In this document: positions 1-7,332 of the stretch, piece after piece
Layout: each line of letters begins with the position of its first letter
Numbering within the stretch: position 1 is the first letter of the stretch
Origin: an uncultured beta proteobacterium
GTDB lineage: Bacteria > Pseudomonadota > Gammaproteobacteria > Burkholderiales > Burkholderiaceae_C
Reading direction: 5' to 3'
NCBI GenBank assembly: GCA_903853895.1
Contig: CAINUX010000061.1
Location: forward strand, 1-45,297
DNA: 45,297 nt
Notes under the pieces: generated by a model
What the model was told of the DNA's origin: nothing
Databases searched by the model: none
The model's input: only the letters and a program-made list of their open reading frames with translations
Program-made: the position numbers and the translations under genes

Positions 1-50
1 ATCTGAAAGACGTTCTTGGCCAGGTCGATACCAAATGTGATAACTTGCAT
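1..50 (-). CDS. IS110-family transposase, N-terminal fragment (partial)
   Basis: Only the first 16 codons are inside the window; the gene continues beyond the left edge. They read MQVITFGIDLAKNVFQ. The GIDLAKNVFQ stretch is typical of IS110/IS1111 DEDD transposases, and its aspartate would be the first acidic residue of the RuvC-like catalytic site. The start at 50 is preceded by GGAG within the inverted repeat (rightmost base about 12 nt upstream). Nothing can be said about whether the rest of the gene is intact. Confidence 0.7.
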   Translation of the reverse strand, partial: MQVITFGIDLAKNVFQ

Positions 51-53
51 AGC

Positions 54-127
54 GGACGCTCCTTTCGCTTGGGTGGTTGTTACGCCCCCACTTTGGCACA
101 TTCGATGCCGTTAAGGAGGGAGCGTCC
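54..127. repeat. 9-bp inverted repeat in the insertion-sequence end
   Basis: GGACGCTCC at 54-62 and its exact reverse complement at 119-127 are separated by 56 bp. Read from the transposase strand, the outer arm lies in a TGGACGCTCCCTCC context, and the inner arm sits just upstream of the transposase ATG. The arms could be a subterminal repeat of the IS1111 type or the stem of an end RNA; the sequence alone does not decide. Confidence 0.6.
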
Positions 128-180
128 ATCCCATTGGATACTCGGTCCACCGGCCCCGCCAAACACGCAGCGTATCGACC

Positions 181-999
181 CTATAGGGCCTTGCGCCCCA
201 GCAGACCCCCGATGCGGCGCACCAGCCATTTGGGTGTGCCGCGCGAGGCAATCATGGCGGCCTGGTTGATGACACCGGGCACGCAAATGGCGTCACCCTT
301 CATGGTCGCGGCAAACGCCATGTCGGCCACATCCTGTACCTCACCGACCAGAAAACCCGGCAACTGACCGAGCTTGTCATTGGCCCCGGCCGCCTGCGTC
401 AGCATATTGGTGGCTGTGATGCCCGGGCACAACGTGGTCACGGTGACACCGGTGCCGCGCAATTCCTCGGCCAACGACTCGGACAGCGACAGCACATAGG
501 CTTTGCTGGCGGCATAGCTGGCCAGCGTGGGCACCGGCTGGAAGGCTGCGACCGAGGCCACATTCAACACCCGCCCGCTGCCGCGCTGCACCATGCCCGG
601 CACAAAGGCGCTCAGCATGGCGGTCAGACCGGAAATATTCAGGTCAATGATGGCTTGGTGGGCCGCGTGGTCAATGGAGGTGAAAGCCCCCTGCTCCAGC
701 ACACCCGCGCAGTTGACCAGAACGTCCACGCCGCGGTGTTTGCCCGATAGTGTGGCCAGTAACTGCGCCGCCGCGCCGGGCTTGGACAGGTCGGATGGCT
801 GCACGCTCACCGCCACTCCGTATTTGCCGGCCAGGTTTTCGGCCAGCGTTTTCAGCTTGCCCTCACTGCGCGCCACCAGAACGACATCGTGCTTGGCGGC
901 CGCAAAGCAGCCCGCCAGCGCCTCGCCAATGCCGGACGATGCGCCTGTGATCAGCGCGGTGGGTCTGAACGAAGAAGTAGAAGTGCTTTTCTTGGGCAT
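181..999 (-). CDS. Short-chain dehydrogenase/reductase (SDR)
   Basis: A 272-residue classical SDR, an NAD(P)-dependent oxidoreductase acting on an unknown alcohol or ketone. The cofactor motif TGASSGIG is at residues 18-25, NCAG at about 96-99, and the catalytic set N121, S149, Y162 and K166 (YAASK) is complete. The length fits the family. The ATG at 999 has AAGGA about seven bases upstream. The gene begins 9 nt after the stop of the saccharopine-dehydrogenase-like gene on the same strand, so the two are probably co-transcribed, which hints at related lipid or acyl substrates. The substrate cannot be read from the sequence. It lies directly beside the insertion-sequence end but is not broken. 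Confidence 0.88.
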   Translation of the reverse strand: MPKKSTSTSSFRPTALITGASSGIGEALAGCFAAAKHDVVLVARSEGKLKTLAENLAGKYGVAVSVQPSDLSKPGAAAQLLATLSGKHRGVDVLVNCAGVLEQGAFTSIDHAAHQAIIDLNISGLTAMLSAFVPGMVQRGSGRVLNVASVAAFQPVPTLASYAASKAYVLSLSESLAEELRGTGVTVTTLCPGITATNMLTQAAGANDKLGQLPGFLVGEVQDVADMAFAATMKGDAICVPGVINQAAMIASRGTPKWLVRRIGGLLGRKAL

Positions 1000-1008
1000 G
1001 GTGAGTCC

Positions 1009-2232
1009 TTATTCAACCTGTAGTGTCATGCCGGCCAGGCGCAGGCGCTGCACCAGCACATCGCCCAGGCCGCTGGCCGGGGTCAGCAAGCCACCGTGCT
1101 GACGCCCGCCCGGCAGCTCATCCAGTTGCAACGCCAGCGCCAGCGCCGACTCGCACAGCATCTTGGTGGTGGCGCGGTTGCCGGGGTCGCCCTTGTCGGC
1201 AATGACACCCCGCACCATCTTTCCGCTGGCACTGTGGCCGACCCACTGGGCCCGAAACGAGCCGCCGTCCATGCTGGCCTCGGACGGTCCCGCCCCCGGC
1301 GGCGGGGCCAGTCGCTGCGCCAGCTTGCGCACCAGCCCCAGGCGCAGGGCGGCCTGTGACGTGAACGAGCCCACACTCAACGTCGTGGCGGCCAGCGCAG
1401 CGGCCGGGCCTTTACCCAGACGCAGATACTCCTGGTAGGCATAGCCCTCGGCGTAGCCCAGCAAGGCCGCACTGCGCCGCACCACGCGGGTGTTGATGGT
1501 GGACATCATGAAGGGCCCCAGCCACGCAGAAAAGTCCGCGTCATGGCGTGGCCCTAGTGGGTCCGCATGTGCGGCGGCATTGGCCGGACGCATGCCCTCG
1601 GGGTTGAGCAAAAAGGGATCCGCCATGGCATCCGACTGGCCCGATGCCAGCATGTTGAACAGCGAGGCCAGCGTGCCACCATTGAAGCCACCGCGTATGC
1701 TGAAGGCCACCTTGACGGCGGTGCAAGCCTCACCATATCGCGCCCACATCGCCTCGTTGGCCAGACGCGCGCTGAGGTCGGACGGAATGGAGTCAAAACC
1801 GCAGAACGGGATGATGCGTGCGCCTTTGCGCTCTGCCTCCGCATGGTGGCGGTCGATCAGGCCCTTGACCCACGGCGTCTCGCCGGTGATGTCCACATAG
1901 TGCGTGCCGTGGCGCACACAAGCCGCCACCAGTTCGCTGCCGTACAGGGCAAAGGGACCGGCAGTGCTGAGGACTACGGCGGCGCTGCGCGCCAGAGTGT
2001 CCATGGCCCGGGCGTCATGCGCCTCGGCCACCAGCACGCCCACCGTGGGCGCACCGCAGTCCTTGCGCACCGCCTCTAGCTTGTCGGCTGAGCGTCCGGC
2101 AATCGCCCACTTCAAGCCCAAGGCCTTGACCTGCGGGTGGCGGGCGAAATAGGCCACGGTCTGGCGGCCCACAAAGCCGCTGGCGCCATACAGCACGACG
2201 TCATACTTTCGGGATTCTTTGCCTGTGGCCAT
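1009..2232 (-). CDS. Saccharopine dehydrogenase-like / trans-acting enoyl reductase family protein
   Basis: A 407-residue protein with an N-terminal Rossmann fold (YGASGFVGRQ near residues 14-23), built like the saccharopine-dehydrogenase NADP-binding family that includes mycobacterial trans-acting enoyl reductases. Segments such as VDITGE and FCGFDSIPSD are characteristic of that group. I chose the ATG at 2232 because AAAGGAAG lies just upstream and the protein then starts close to the Rossmann strand; an in-frame upstream ATG at 2325 would add 31 residues without family similarity. It is the first gene of a likely two-gene operon with the SDR at 181-999 and diverges from the reductase at 2412. 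The true substrate is unknown; a role in lipid or acyl-chain reduction is inference. Confidence 0.82.
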   Translation of the reverse strand: MATGKESRKYDVVLYGASGFVGRQTVAYFARHPQVKALGLKWAIAGRSADKLEAVRKDCGAPTVGVLVAEAHDARAMDTLARSAAVVLSTAGPFALYGSELVAACVRHGTHYVDITGETPWVKGLIDRHHAEAERKGARIIPFCGFDSIPSDLSARLANEAMWARYGEACTAVKVAFSIRGGFNGGTLASLFNMLASGQSDAMADPFLLNPEGMRPANAAAHADPLGPRHDADFSAWLGPFMMSTINTRVVRRSAALLGYAEGYAYQEYLRLGKGPAAALAATTLSVGSFTSQAALRLGLVRKLAQRLAPPPGAGPSEASMDGGSFRAQWVGHSASGKMVRGVIADKGDPGNRATTKMLCESALALALQLDELPGGRQHGGLLTPASGLGDVLVQRLRLAGMTLQVE

Positions 2233-2411
2233 GGGTCTTCCTTTGTAACTAGAGCCGAGCATAGACGCAAACAATCCCGCGTGTCGCCCGGGGTCTGTCA
2301 CATTGGCAACGCCCGCGGCCGACAAGGCGGGCTACCATCCGCCTCCCATGCAGAGCGCTTGCCGACTGCACCCTGATTGCACCTTTATCACCCCCTTGTG
2401 GAGCCTGTCCC

Positions 2412-3452
2412 ATGTCCCTCGCCAACCTTGTCAACCACCAGATCCGCCTTGCCGCCCGCCCGGTGGGCATGCCCAAACCCACCGACTGGAGCCACACCAG
2501 CGAGCCCGTGGCGGAACCCGCTGAGGGCGGCGTCACGCTGAAAACTCTGGCCCTGTCGCTGGACCCCGCTATGCGCGGCTGGATGAACGAAGGCAAGAGC
2601 TACATCCCCCCGGTCGGCATTGGCGAAGTCATGCGCGCCGGTGGTGTGGGTGTGGTGATTGCTTCCAAAAACGATAAATTCGCCGTCGGCGACACCGTGA
2701 GCGCCGGCTTTGGCGTGCAGGAGTACGTCACCTTGGGCCAGGACGAAATCAAGCGCACCGGCGTGGCCAAGATCGACCTGCGTGCCGGCACCCTGACCCA
2801 GTGGCTCAACGTGCTGGGCATGCCCGGCATGACCGGCTACTTTGGCCTGATGGATGTGGGCATGCCCCAGGCCGGTGAAACGGTCGTGGTGTCCGGCGCC
2901 GCCGGTGCCGTGGGCCAGACCGTGGGCCAGATGGCCAAGATCAAGGGCTGCCGCGTGGTCGGCATTGCCGGCGGTGCCGCCAAGTGCGAATGGGTGGTCA
3001 AGGAGCTGGGCTTTGATGCCTGCATCGACTACAAGGCCGGCCCCGGAGCCGTGCGCGCCGGTTTGAAAGAACACTGCCCGAAAGGCGTGGATATCTACTT
3101 CGACAACGTCGGCGGTGAAATCCTCGACGACGTGCTGGCCAAGATCAACCGCAAGGCCCGCATCATCATCTGCGGCGCCATCAGCCAGTACAACAACACC
3201 ACGGCCATCCAGGGCCCCAAGAACTACCTGAGCCTGCTGGTCAACCGCGCCCGCATGGAAGGCATCGTGGTGTTCGACTACGCCGACCGCTACCACCTGG
3301 CCATTGCCGAGATGGCGGGTTACATCAAGGACGGGCGCATGAAGAGCAAGGAAGATGTGGTCGTGGGCCTGCAGACCTTCCCAGAGACCCTGCTCAAGCT
3401 GTTCAATGGCGAGAACTTTGGCAAGCTGGTGCTGGAAGTGGCGAAGAGTTGA
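2412..3452 (+). CDS. NADP-dependent oxidoreductase, CurA/leukotriene B4 12-hydroxydehydrogenase type
   Basis: A 346-residue zinc-independent member of the medium-chain dehydrogenase/reductase superfamily. It has the N-terminal LSLDPAMRGWM motif, the nucleotide-binding GAAGAVGQTVGQ stretch near residues 162-173, and the FDNVGGEILD segment characteristic of the group that includes E. coli CurA (YncB) and prostaglandin reductases. Members reduce the C=C bond of enones with NADPH, so a role in detoxifying reactive unsaturated carbonyls is likely. The ATG at 2412 is preceded by GGAG at 2400-2403. It is divergent from the gene ending at 2232 and is followed by a long repeat-containing intergenic stretch, so it is probably transcribed alone. 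Confidence 0.9.
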   Translation: MSLANLVNHQIRLAARPVGMPKPTDWSHTSEPVAEPAEGGVTLKTLALSLDPAMRGWMNEGKSYIPPVGIGEVMRAGGVGVVIASKNDKFAVGDTVSAGFGVQEYVTLGQDEIKRTGVAKIDLRAGTLTQWLNVLGMPGMTGYFGLMDVGMPQAGETVVVSGAAGAVGQTVGQMAKIKGCRVVGIAGGAAKCEWVVKELGFDACIDYKAGPGAVRAGLKEHCPKGVDIYFDNVGGEILDDVLAKINRKARIIICGAISQYNNTTAIQGPKNYLSLLVNRARMEGIVVFDYADRYHLAIAEMAGYIKDGRMKSKEDVVVGLQTFPETLLKLFNGENFGKLVLEVAKS

Positions 3453-3480
3453 TAGGCGCGTACCCCAAGTAGGCGCAGTA

Positions 3481-3753
3481 CGCTACGTTATTGATAGCGT
3501 ACTACGTATATTCCACGGGGGCTAGTGACCACTTTTACATGAAAAATCAAGGGGTGCATCTAAATATACCCATATTGGGTATATTTAGCCTTGTGCTGAC
3601 AACCAACTGATTGCCGACTGGCTCCCCTACTCCTGCTTCGGGGCCCCTGTGTCTAGCAACGCTAGCTAGTTCGCGCTTGCGTGCGGTAGACCACGGTGAC
3701 AACTTTGACAGAGTCTTACATTTGCATGCAGCAATTGCTGCGAAGCAATGGTA
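3481..3753 (+). repeat. Upstream repeat, copy A
   Basis: This is copy A of a two-copy repeat; copy B is at 34109-34238 on the minus strand. The first 47 bp (3481-3527) match copy B at 38 of 47 positions without gaps, including a TTGATA-N10-TATATTCCACG core. A palindrome follows, then a 15-nt block TGCGAAGCAATGGTA (3739-3753) that is identical in both copies. Copy A has about 130 extra bases between palindrome and last block. The last block ends 44 nt before the start codon at 3798, the same polarity relative to a gene as in copy B. Confidence 0.7.
3561..3587. repeat. 12-bp perfect palindrome inside repeat A
   Basis: TAAATATACCCA (3561-3572) and its exact reverse complement (3576-3587) flank a 3-nt centre. 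It could form an RNA hairpin or be a protein-binding dyad. There is no following T tract in the plus direction, so it is not a standard terminator. Copy B carries a shorter counterpart, ACCCA-AAA-TGGGT, at 34149-34161. Confidence 0.65.
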
Positions 3754-3797
3754 GAACCCATAGGGCTACCCTACCGGGATCGTTGTCAGGAAAACAC

Positions 3798-4190
3798 ATG
3801 AACAAAACCCTCATAGCCTTCGCGCTTGTCGCATGCGCCGTGGCACCCACGTTTGCGCAAACCAATGTCGGTGTGTCCATCGGCATCCACCAACCAGGCG
3901 TCTATGGACGCATTGATATCGGCAACTTCCCACAGCCGCGCATCGTCTACCCGCAGCCGGTCGTCATCGTGCAGACCCCGATGGCGGTCTACCAGCAACC
4001 GGTCTACCTGTATGTGCCACCGGGTCATCAGAAAAACTGGGCCAAGCATTGCAGACGCTATAACGCCTGTGGTCAGCCCGTCTATTTTGTGCAAGAAGAC
4101 TGGGTGCGAGAACGATATGAGGAACGCCACGACCGCGGCGACCAGGGCCATGGCAAAGGCCATGGAAAAGGCAGAAAGAACAAGGATTAG
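3798..4190 (+). CDS. Small secreted protein with a Gly/His/Lys-rich tail (hypothetical)
   Basis: A 130-residue protein of unknown function. It has a clear signal peptide (residues 1-19, ending in APTFAQ), then a segment rich in Pro, Val, Gln and Tyr, with repeated motifs of the form YPQPVVIV and YQQPVYLYVPPGH, two cysteines in the region HCRRYNACGQPVYFV, and a charged tail rich in Gly, His and Lys. Similar small exported proteins occur in Burkholderiales, as far as I recall without a known role. I chose the ATG at 3798 because AGG lies seven bases upstream and the signal peptide starts there; the in-frame ATG at 3696 would place 34 unrelated residues in front. The final codon is 2 nt from the convergent serine hydrolase. 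The tail might bind metal or nucleic acid, but that is a guess. Confidence 0.75.
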   Translation: MNKTLIAFALVACAVAPTFAQTNVGVSIGIHQPGVYGRIDIGNFPQPRIVYPQPVVIVQTPMAVYQQPVYLYVPPGHQKNWAKHCRRYNACGQPVYFVQEDWVRERYEERHDRGDQGHGKGHGKGRKNKD

Positions 4191-4192
4191 CG

Positions 4193-5398
4193 CTACTCCA
4201 GCAACGCCGCATACACCAGATTGCGAAACAGCGGCCGGTAGTAGTCCCGCTGGTTCGGCGCCTGGATCATCATCAAGGCGAAGAAATCCTTGGCAGGGTC
4301 AACGAAGAAGGTGGTCCCCGCAATACCGCCCCAGTAGTACAGCCCCTTGGAGCCAGCCATGGCGGATACGCCCTCCCCTAGACGCACGGCAAAGCCCAAG
4401 CCAAAGCCATGGCCCGGTGGCAGCAGCTCGCCGGAGCGACCGGCGCGGTGCACACCGATTCCGCCCAAATGGTCGGCCGTCATGTAGCGCACGGTGGCGT
4501 TGCTGAGGATGCGCTGGCCGTCCAGCGCGCCGCCGTTGAGCAGGCACTGCAGGAAGCGCGCATAGTCGGACGATGTGGACGCTAGCCCGGCACCACCGGC
4601 TTCCAGGGCCACGCCCTGGCGCACGTCAATCAGGCGCAAGGCGATGCCGCCGTCCGGGTCTTTCTCAAACGGCTCGGCTATGCGGTGGTGTTTGTCCGGC
4701 GGCACCACAAAGCTGGTGTCCACCATGCCCAGCGGGCCTAGGATGTTGTCTTGCAGGAAGGCGCCCAGGGTCTGGCCGCTGACCACTTCGACCAGGGCGC
4801 CCAGCAGATCGGTGGCGCGGCTGTATTCCCAGACCGTGCCGGGCTCAAACTGCAGCGGGATGGCGGCCAACGCCTGCGCGAATTCGCGGTTCGTTCGGTC
4901 GCGCGAGGCCAGTTGAGCCTGAGCGTACTGGCGCTGAATGGGCTCGGTACCCAAAATTTCGTAGGTCAGGCCGGAGGTGTGGCGCAGCAGGTCCTGCACG
5001 GTGGGTGCGGTGCGCGGGCGGTGCTGCAGGGCGTGGCCGTTGATGTGCGTCGTGAGTTTGACGTCAGCAAACTCCGGCAGGTGCTGGGCGACAGTGTCGC
5101 TGAGCAGCAACTGCCCGCGCTCCATGAGCATCATCACCGCCACCGACACGATGGGCTTGGTCATCGAGTAGATACGGAAGATGGAGTCCAGCCCCATGGG
5201 CACGCTATTCGATGGGTCCTGCTGGCCCACGGTCTCGTGCAGCAGCACTTGGCCACGCCGGGCGATCAGGGCCACGGCACCGGGCAGGCGGGCCCTGCCC
5301 ACCTCGGACTGCAGCACCTCCACCAGACGGCGGGTGCGTTGCGGGCAAAAACCCAAGTCCTTGGCCGAACCCAGGGGTAGCGATTTGGCAGAGGTCAT
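4193..5398 (-). CDS. Serine hydrolase of the class C beta-lactamase / family VIII esterase fold
   Basis: A 401-residue penicillin-binding-protein-like hydrolase. The nucleophile motif SMTK is at residues 78-81, the second-motif tyrosine is Y192 in VWEYSRATDLLG, and the third motif is a WGGIAGT stretch near the C-terminus in place of KTG, as in family VIII carboxylesterases such as EstB. No signal peptide is evident, so a cytoplasmic esterase is more likely than a periplasmic beta-lactamase. The start at 5398 overlaps the stop of the upstream methionine synthase-like gene by four bases (ATGA), a classic sign of translational coupling. It is the last gene of the four-gene operon beginning at 9021. 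The natural ester substrate is unknown. Confidence 0.85.
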   Translation of the reverse strand: MTSAKSLPLGSAKDLGFCPQRTRRLVEVLQSEVGRARLPGAVALIARRGQVLLHETVGQQDPSNSVPMGLDSIFRIYSMTKPIVSVAVMMLMERGQLLLSDTVAQHLPEFADVKLTTHINGHALQHRPRTAPTVQDLLRHTSGLTYEILGTEPIQRQYAQAQLASRDRTNREFAQALAAIPLQFEPGTVWEYSRATDLLGALVEVVSGQTLGAFLQDNILGPLGMVDTSFVVPPDKHHRIAEPFEKDPDGGIALRLIDVRQGVALEAGGAGLASTSSDYARFLQCLLNGGALDGQRILSNATVRYMTADHLGGIGVHRAGRSGELLPPGHGFGLGFAVRLGEGVSAMAGSKGLYYWGGIAGTTFFVDPAKDFFALMMIQAPNQRDYYRPLFRNLVYAALLE

Positions 5399-6432
5399 GC
5401 GCCGGGTCCTGCCTGGGCATAGCGCTGGCGCGCCAATGCCGCACCTTGGGCCAGGGCTTCGAGCTTCTTCACGGCCACGTCGCGGCTCATGGGCGCCAGG
5501 CCGCAGTTGGTACACGGGAAAATTCGGTTGCGCGGAAGATATTGCAGCGCGACGCCAATCGTGTCGGCCACCTGCTCCGGCGTTTCAATCACGTCGCTAG
5601 CGACGTCGATCACGCCCACCATCACGTCCTTGTCTTTGAGCAGGGCCATCAGGTCGGGCGGCACATGCGAGTGGTAGCACTCCAGGCTCACTTGCTGGAT
5701 GGAACTGGCAGCCAGCGCCGGGAACACCTGCGCGTATTGGCGCCACTCTTGGCCCAGGGTTTCCTTCCAGTCGGTGTTGGCCTTGATGCCATAGCCGTAG
5801 CAGATGTGCACGGCGGTGGTGCAGGTCAGGCCCCGCGCAGCGATCTCCAGCGCCTTGACGCCCCAGTCCGCCGCGTCCTGCATGTAGACATTGAAGGCCG
5901 GCTCATCAAACTGGATGATGTCCACGCCGTCGGCTTGCAGGGCCAGGGCTTCCTGGTTCAGCAACTCGGCAAACGCAAAGGCCATTTTCTGTTTGTCACC
6001 GTAAAACCGATCGGCCACGGTGTCGACAATGGTCAGCGGGCCGGGCAAGGTGAACTTGAGTTTCTTTTTGGTGTGGGCGCGGGCCAGTTGCGCCTCGAAG
6101 GCGTGCACGCGGCCCTTGAGCCGCAGTGGTGCCACCACCTGGGGCACCATGGCCTTGTAGCGGTCGTTGCGGATACCCATCTCGACCTTGTGCTCGAAGT
6201 CAATACCTTCCACCTGCTCCAGGAAACCGTGCACAAAGTGCTGGCGCGACTGCTCGCCATCGCCCACGATGTCCAGCCCCGCGTCCTCTTGTTCCTTGAT
6301 CCACAGCAGCGTGGCATCCGCCTTGGCTTGCTGCAGTTCGGGGCCAGCGAGCTTCCACTGGGGCCAGAGCTTCTCGGTTTCCGAGAGCCAGGAGGGTTTT
6401 GGCAGGCTGCCTGCGATGGCGGTTTCAAACAT
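5395..6432 (-). CDS. MesD-like core methionine synthase (MetE C-terminal domain only)
   Basis: A 345-residue protein equal to the catalytic C-terminal half of cobalamin-independent methionine synthase; the N-terminal MetE domain is absent. The zinc site is complete: H209 and C211 in VHICYGYG, E251 in SLECYHSH and C310 in TNCGLAP. The substrate segment QFDEPAFN is at residues 175-182. From memory the closest family is the short MesD type, which methylates homocysteine without folate-polyglutamate specificity and is usually encoded beside its partner MesX (DUF1852); no such gene is in this window. The ATG at 6432 is preceded by CTGGAG and overlaps the end of the channel gene by 8 nt. Alternative: a general MetE-like methyltransferase with another donor. 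Confidence 0.83.
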   Translation of the reverse strand: MFETAIAGSLPKPSWLSETEKLWPQWKLAGPELQQAKADATLLWIKEQEDAGLDIVGDGEQSRQHFVHGFLEQVEGIDFEHKVEMGIRNDRYKAMVPQVVAPLRLKGRVHAFEAQLARAHTKKKLKFTLPGPLTIVDTVADRFYGDKQKMAFAFAELLNQEALALQADGVDIIQFDEPAFNVYMQDAADWGVKALEIAARGLTCTTAVHICYGYGIKANTDWKETLGQEWRQYAQVFPALAASSIQQVSLECYHSHVPPDLMALLKDKDVMVGVIDVASDVIETPEQVADTIGVALQYLPRNRIFPCTNCGLAPMSRDVAVKKLEALAQGAALARQRYAQAGPGA

Positions 6433-7330
6433 GGTTGTCTCCAGAAGAAGTGGAAAGAGGGCGGGGTACTGGCACGGGCTCTCGCTGGTAATCGGGAAAC
6501 TTTGCGCCGCAGTGCAAACAAAAATTGGCCTCCGGCGCATGGCCTTCGGTCAGGCACTCGTGGCAGGTGCGGGTGGTGTTTGGGCCGGTGCGGCGCTGGG
6601 CGGTCATTTCTGCCGTCACGATACCGGTGGGCACGGCCAGCGTGCCCCAACCCAGCAGCATCATGACCGACGCAATCAGGCGACCCAGGTCGGTCTTGGG
6701 CGTGATGTCGCCAAACCCGACGGTGGTCATTGTGGTGATGGCCCAGTAGACCGAGGTGGGAATATTGGTGAAACCGTGCACTGGGCCTTCCACCACATAC
6801 ATCAGAGTACCCATCACCAGCACAATCATCAGCACCGCCGACAGAAACACCAGAATCTTGCGACGACTGGCCCGCAGCGCGGCGCCCAGTGACTGGAATT
6901 CCGCCATATAGGCCGTGAGCTTGAACACGCGGAATACCCGCAACAGCCGCAGCACGCGCACGTCGATCAGCGCATGCACTTCCGGCACTATCAGGGCGAT
7001 GTAGGTGGGCAGCAGGGCGGCCAGGTCTATTAGCCCGTAAAAGCTCAGCGCATACCGCGCCGGATGGCGCACGCACAGCAGGCGGGCCACATACTCCAGC
7101 GTGAAGGCGGCGGTAAACACCCACTCCAGCACACCAAACGCCAGGTCGTAACGCGCACCCAGCGTCTGCACGCTGTCCAGCACCACGACCAGCACACTGG
7201 TCAGGATGACGGCAATCAGCCATTGGTCGAACAACCGCCCGGCCCGCGTGTCGGCCTCAAAAATGATGGTGTAGAGCCGTAAGCGCCAACCGGTCAAAGG
7301 CTTGCCAAGCGAATCATCCAACGAGTCCAA
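6425..7330 (-). CDS. Voltage-gated potassium channel (ion transporter) with C-terminal zinc ribbon
   Basis: A 301-residue six-transmembrane channel subunit. The S4 voltage sensor is DVRVLRLLRVFRVFK (about residues 123-137) and the potassium selectivity filter TTVGFGD is at 202-208. After the last helix there is a cytoplasmic zinc ribbon, with CHEC at 256-259 and CLHC at 271-274, which is unusual for this family. I chose the TTG at 7330: it starts 2 nt after the ligase stop codon, has GAAGGG eight bases upstream, and no ATG occurs in frame until far inside the channel. An in-frame ATG upstream would lie inside the ligase gene. Its stop overlaps the downstream methionine synthase start. Expected role: potassium flux across the inner membrane. 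Confidence 0.86.
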   Translation of the reverse strand: MDSLDDSLGKPLTGWRLRLYTIIFEADTRAGRLFDQWLIAVILTSVLVVVLDSVQTLGARYDLAFGVLEWVFTAAFTLEYVARLLCVRHPARYALSFYGLIDLAALLPTYIALIVPEVHALIDVRVLRLLRVFRVFKLTAYMAEFQSLGAALRASRRKILVFLSAVLMIVLVMGTLMYVVEGPVHGFTNIPTSVYWAITTMTTVGFGDITPKTDLGRLIASVMMLLGWGTLAVPTGIVTAEMTAQRRTGPNTTRTCHECLTEGHAPEANFCLHCGAKFPDYQREPVPVPRPLSTSSGDNHV

Positions 7331-7332
7331 AA

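Larger units (their letters stand above)
1..135 (-). mobile_element. End of an IS110/IS1111-family insertion sequence
   Basis: The left edge of the window cuts an insertion sequence. Its transposase reads leftwards out of the window, so 51-135 is the non-coding end upstream of the transposase. This end carries a 9-bp inverted repeat, GGACGCTCC at 54-62 and GGAGCGTCC at 119-127; the outer copy probably lies close to the element boundary. Elements of this family have no long terminal repeats and usually no target duplication, so the exact junction cannot be fixed here. The gene at 181-999 looks intact, so the element must end between about 128 and 180. Family assignment rests on the 16 visible transposase residues. 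Confidence 0.62.
3453..3797. other. 345-bp intergenic region with repeat and palindromes
   Basis: There is no credible coding sequence here. The stretch is visibly AT-richer than its surroundings and holds the repeat described at 3481-3753, a 12-bp palindrome at 3561-3587 and a perfect 14-bp palindrome, GCAGCAATTGCTGC, at 3728-3741. It separates the CurA-like gene from the small secreted protein gene and should contain the promoter of the latter. I could not assign a convincing sigma-70 promoter. Confidence 0.7.

Noticed and set aside
2388..3296. Long open frame antisense to the CurA-like gene, about 300 codons
   Set aside because: It is His/Gly/Ala/Val-rich with no recognisable domain, and is the reverse-frame shadow of a well-supported GC-rich gene.
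3728..3741. Perfect 14-bp palindrome GCAGCAATTGCTGC considered as an operator on its own
   Set aside because: It overlaps the end of repeat copy A and has no counterpart in copy B; more likely a chance feature of the repeat.
5212..6666. Open frame of about 480 codons antisense to the MesD-like gene
   Set aside because: Shadow of three real minus-strand genes; crosses their junctions.
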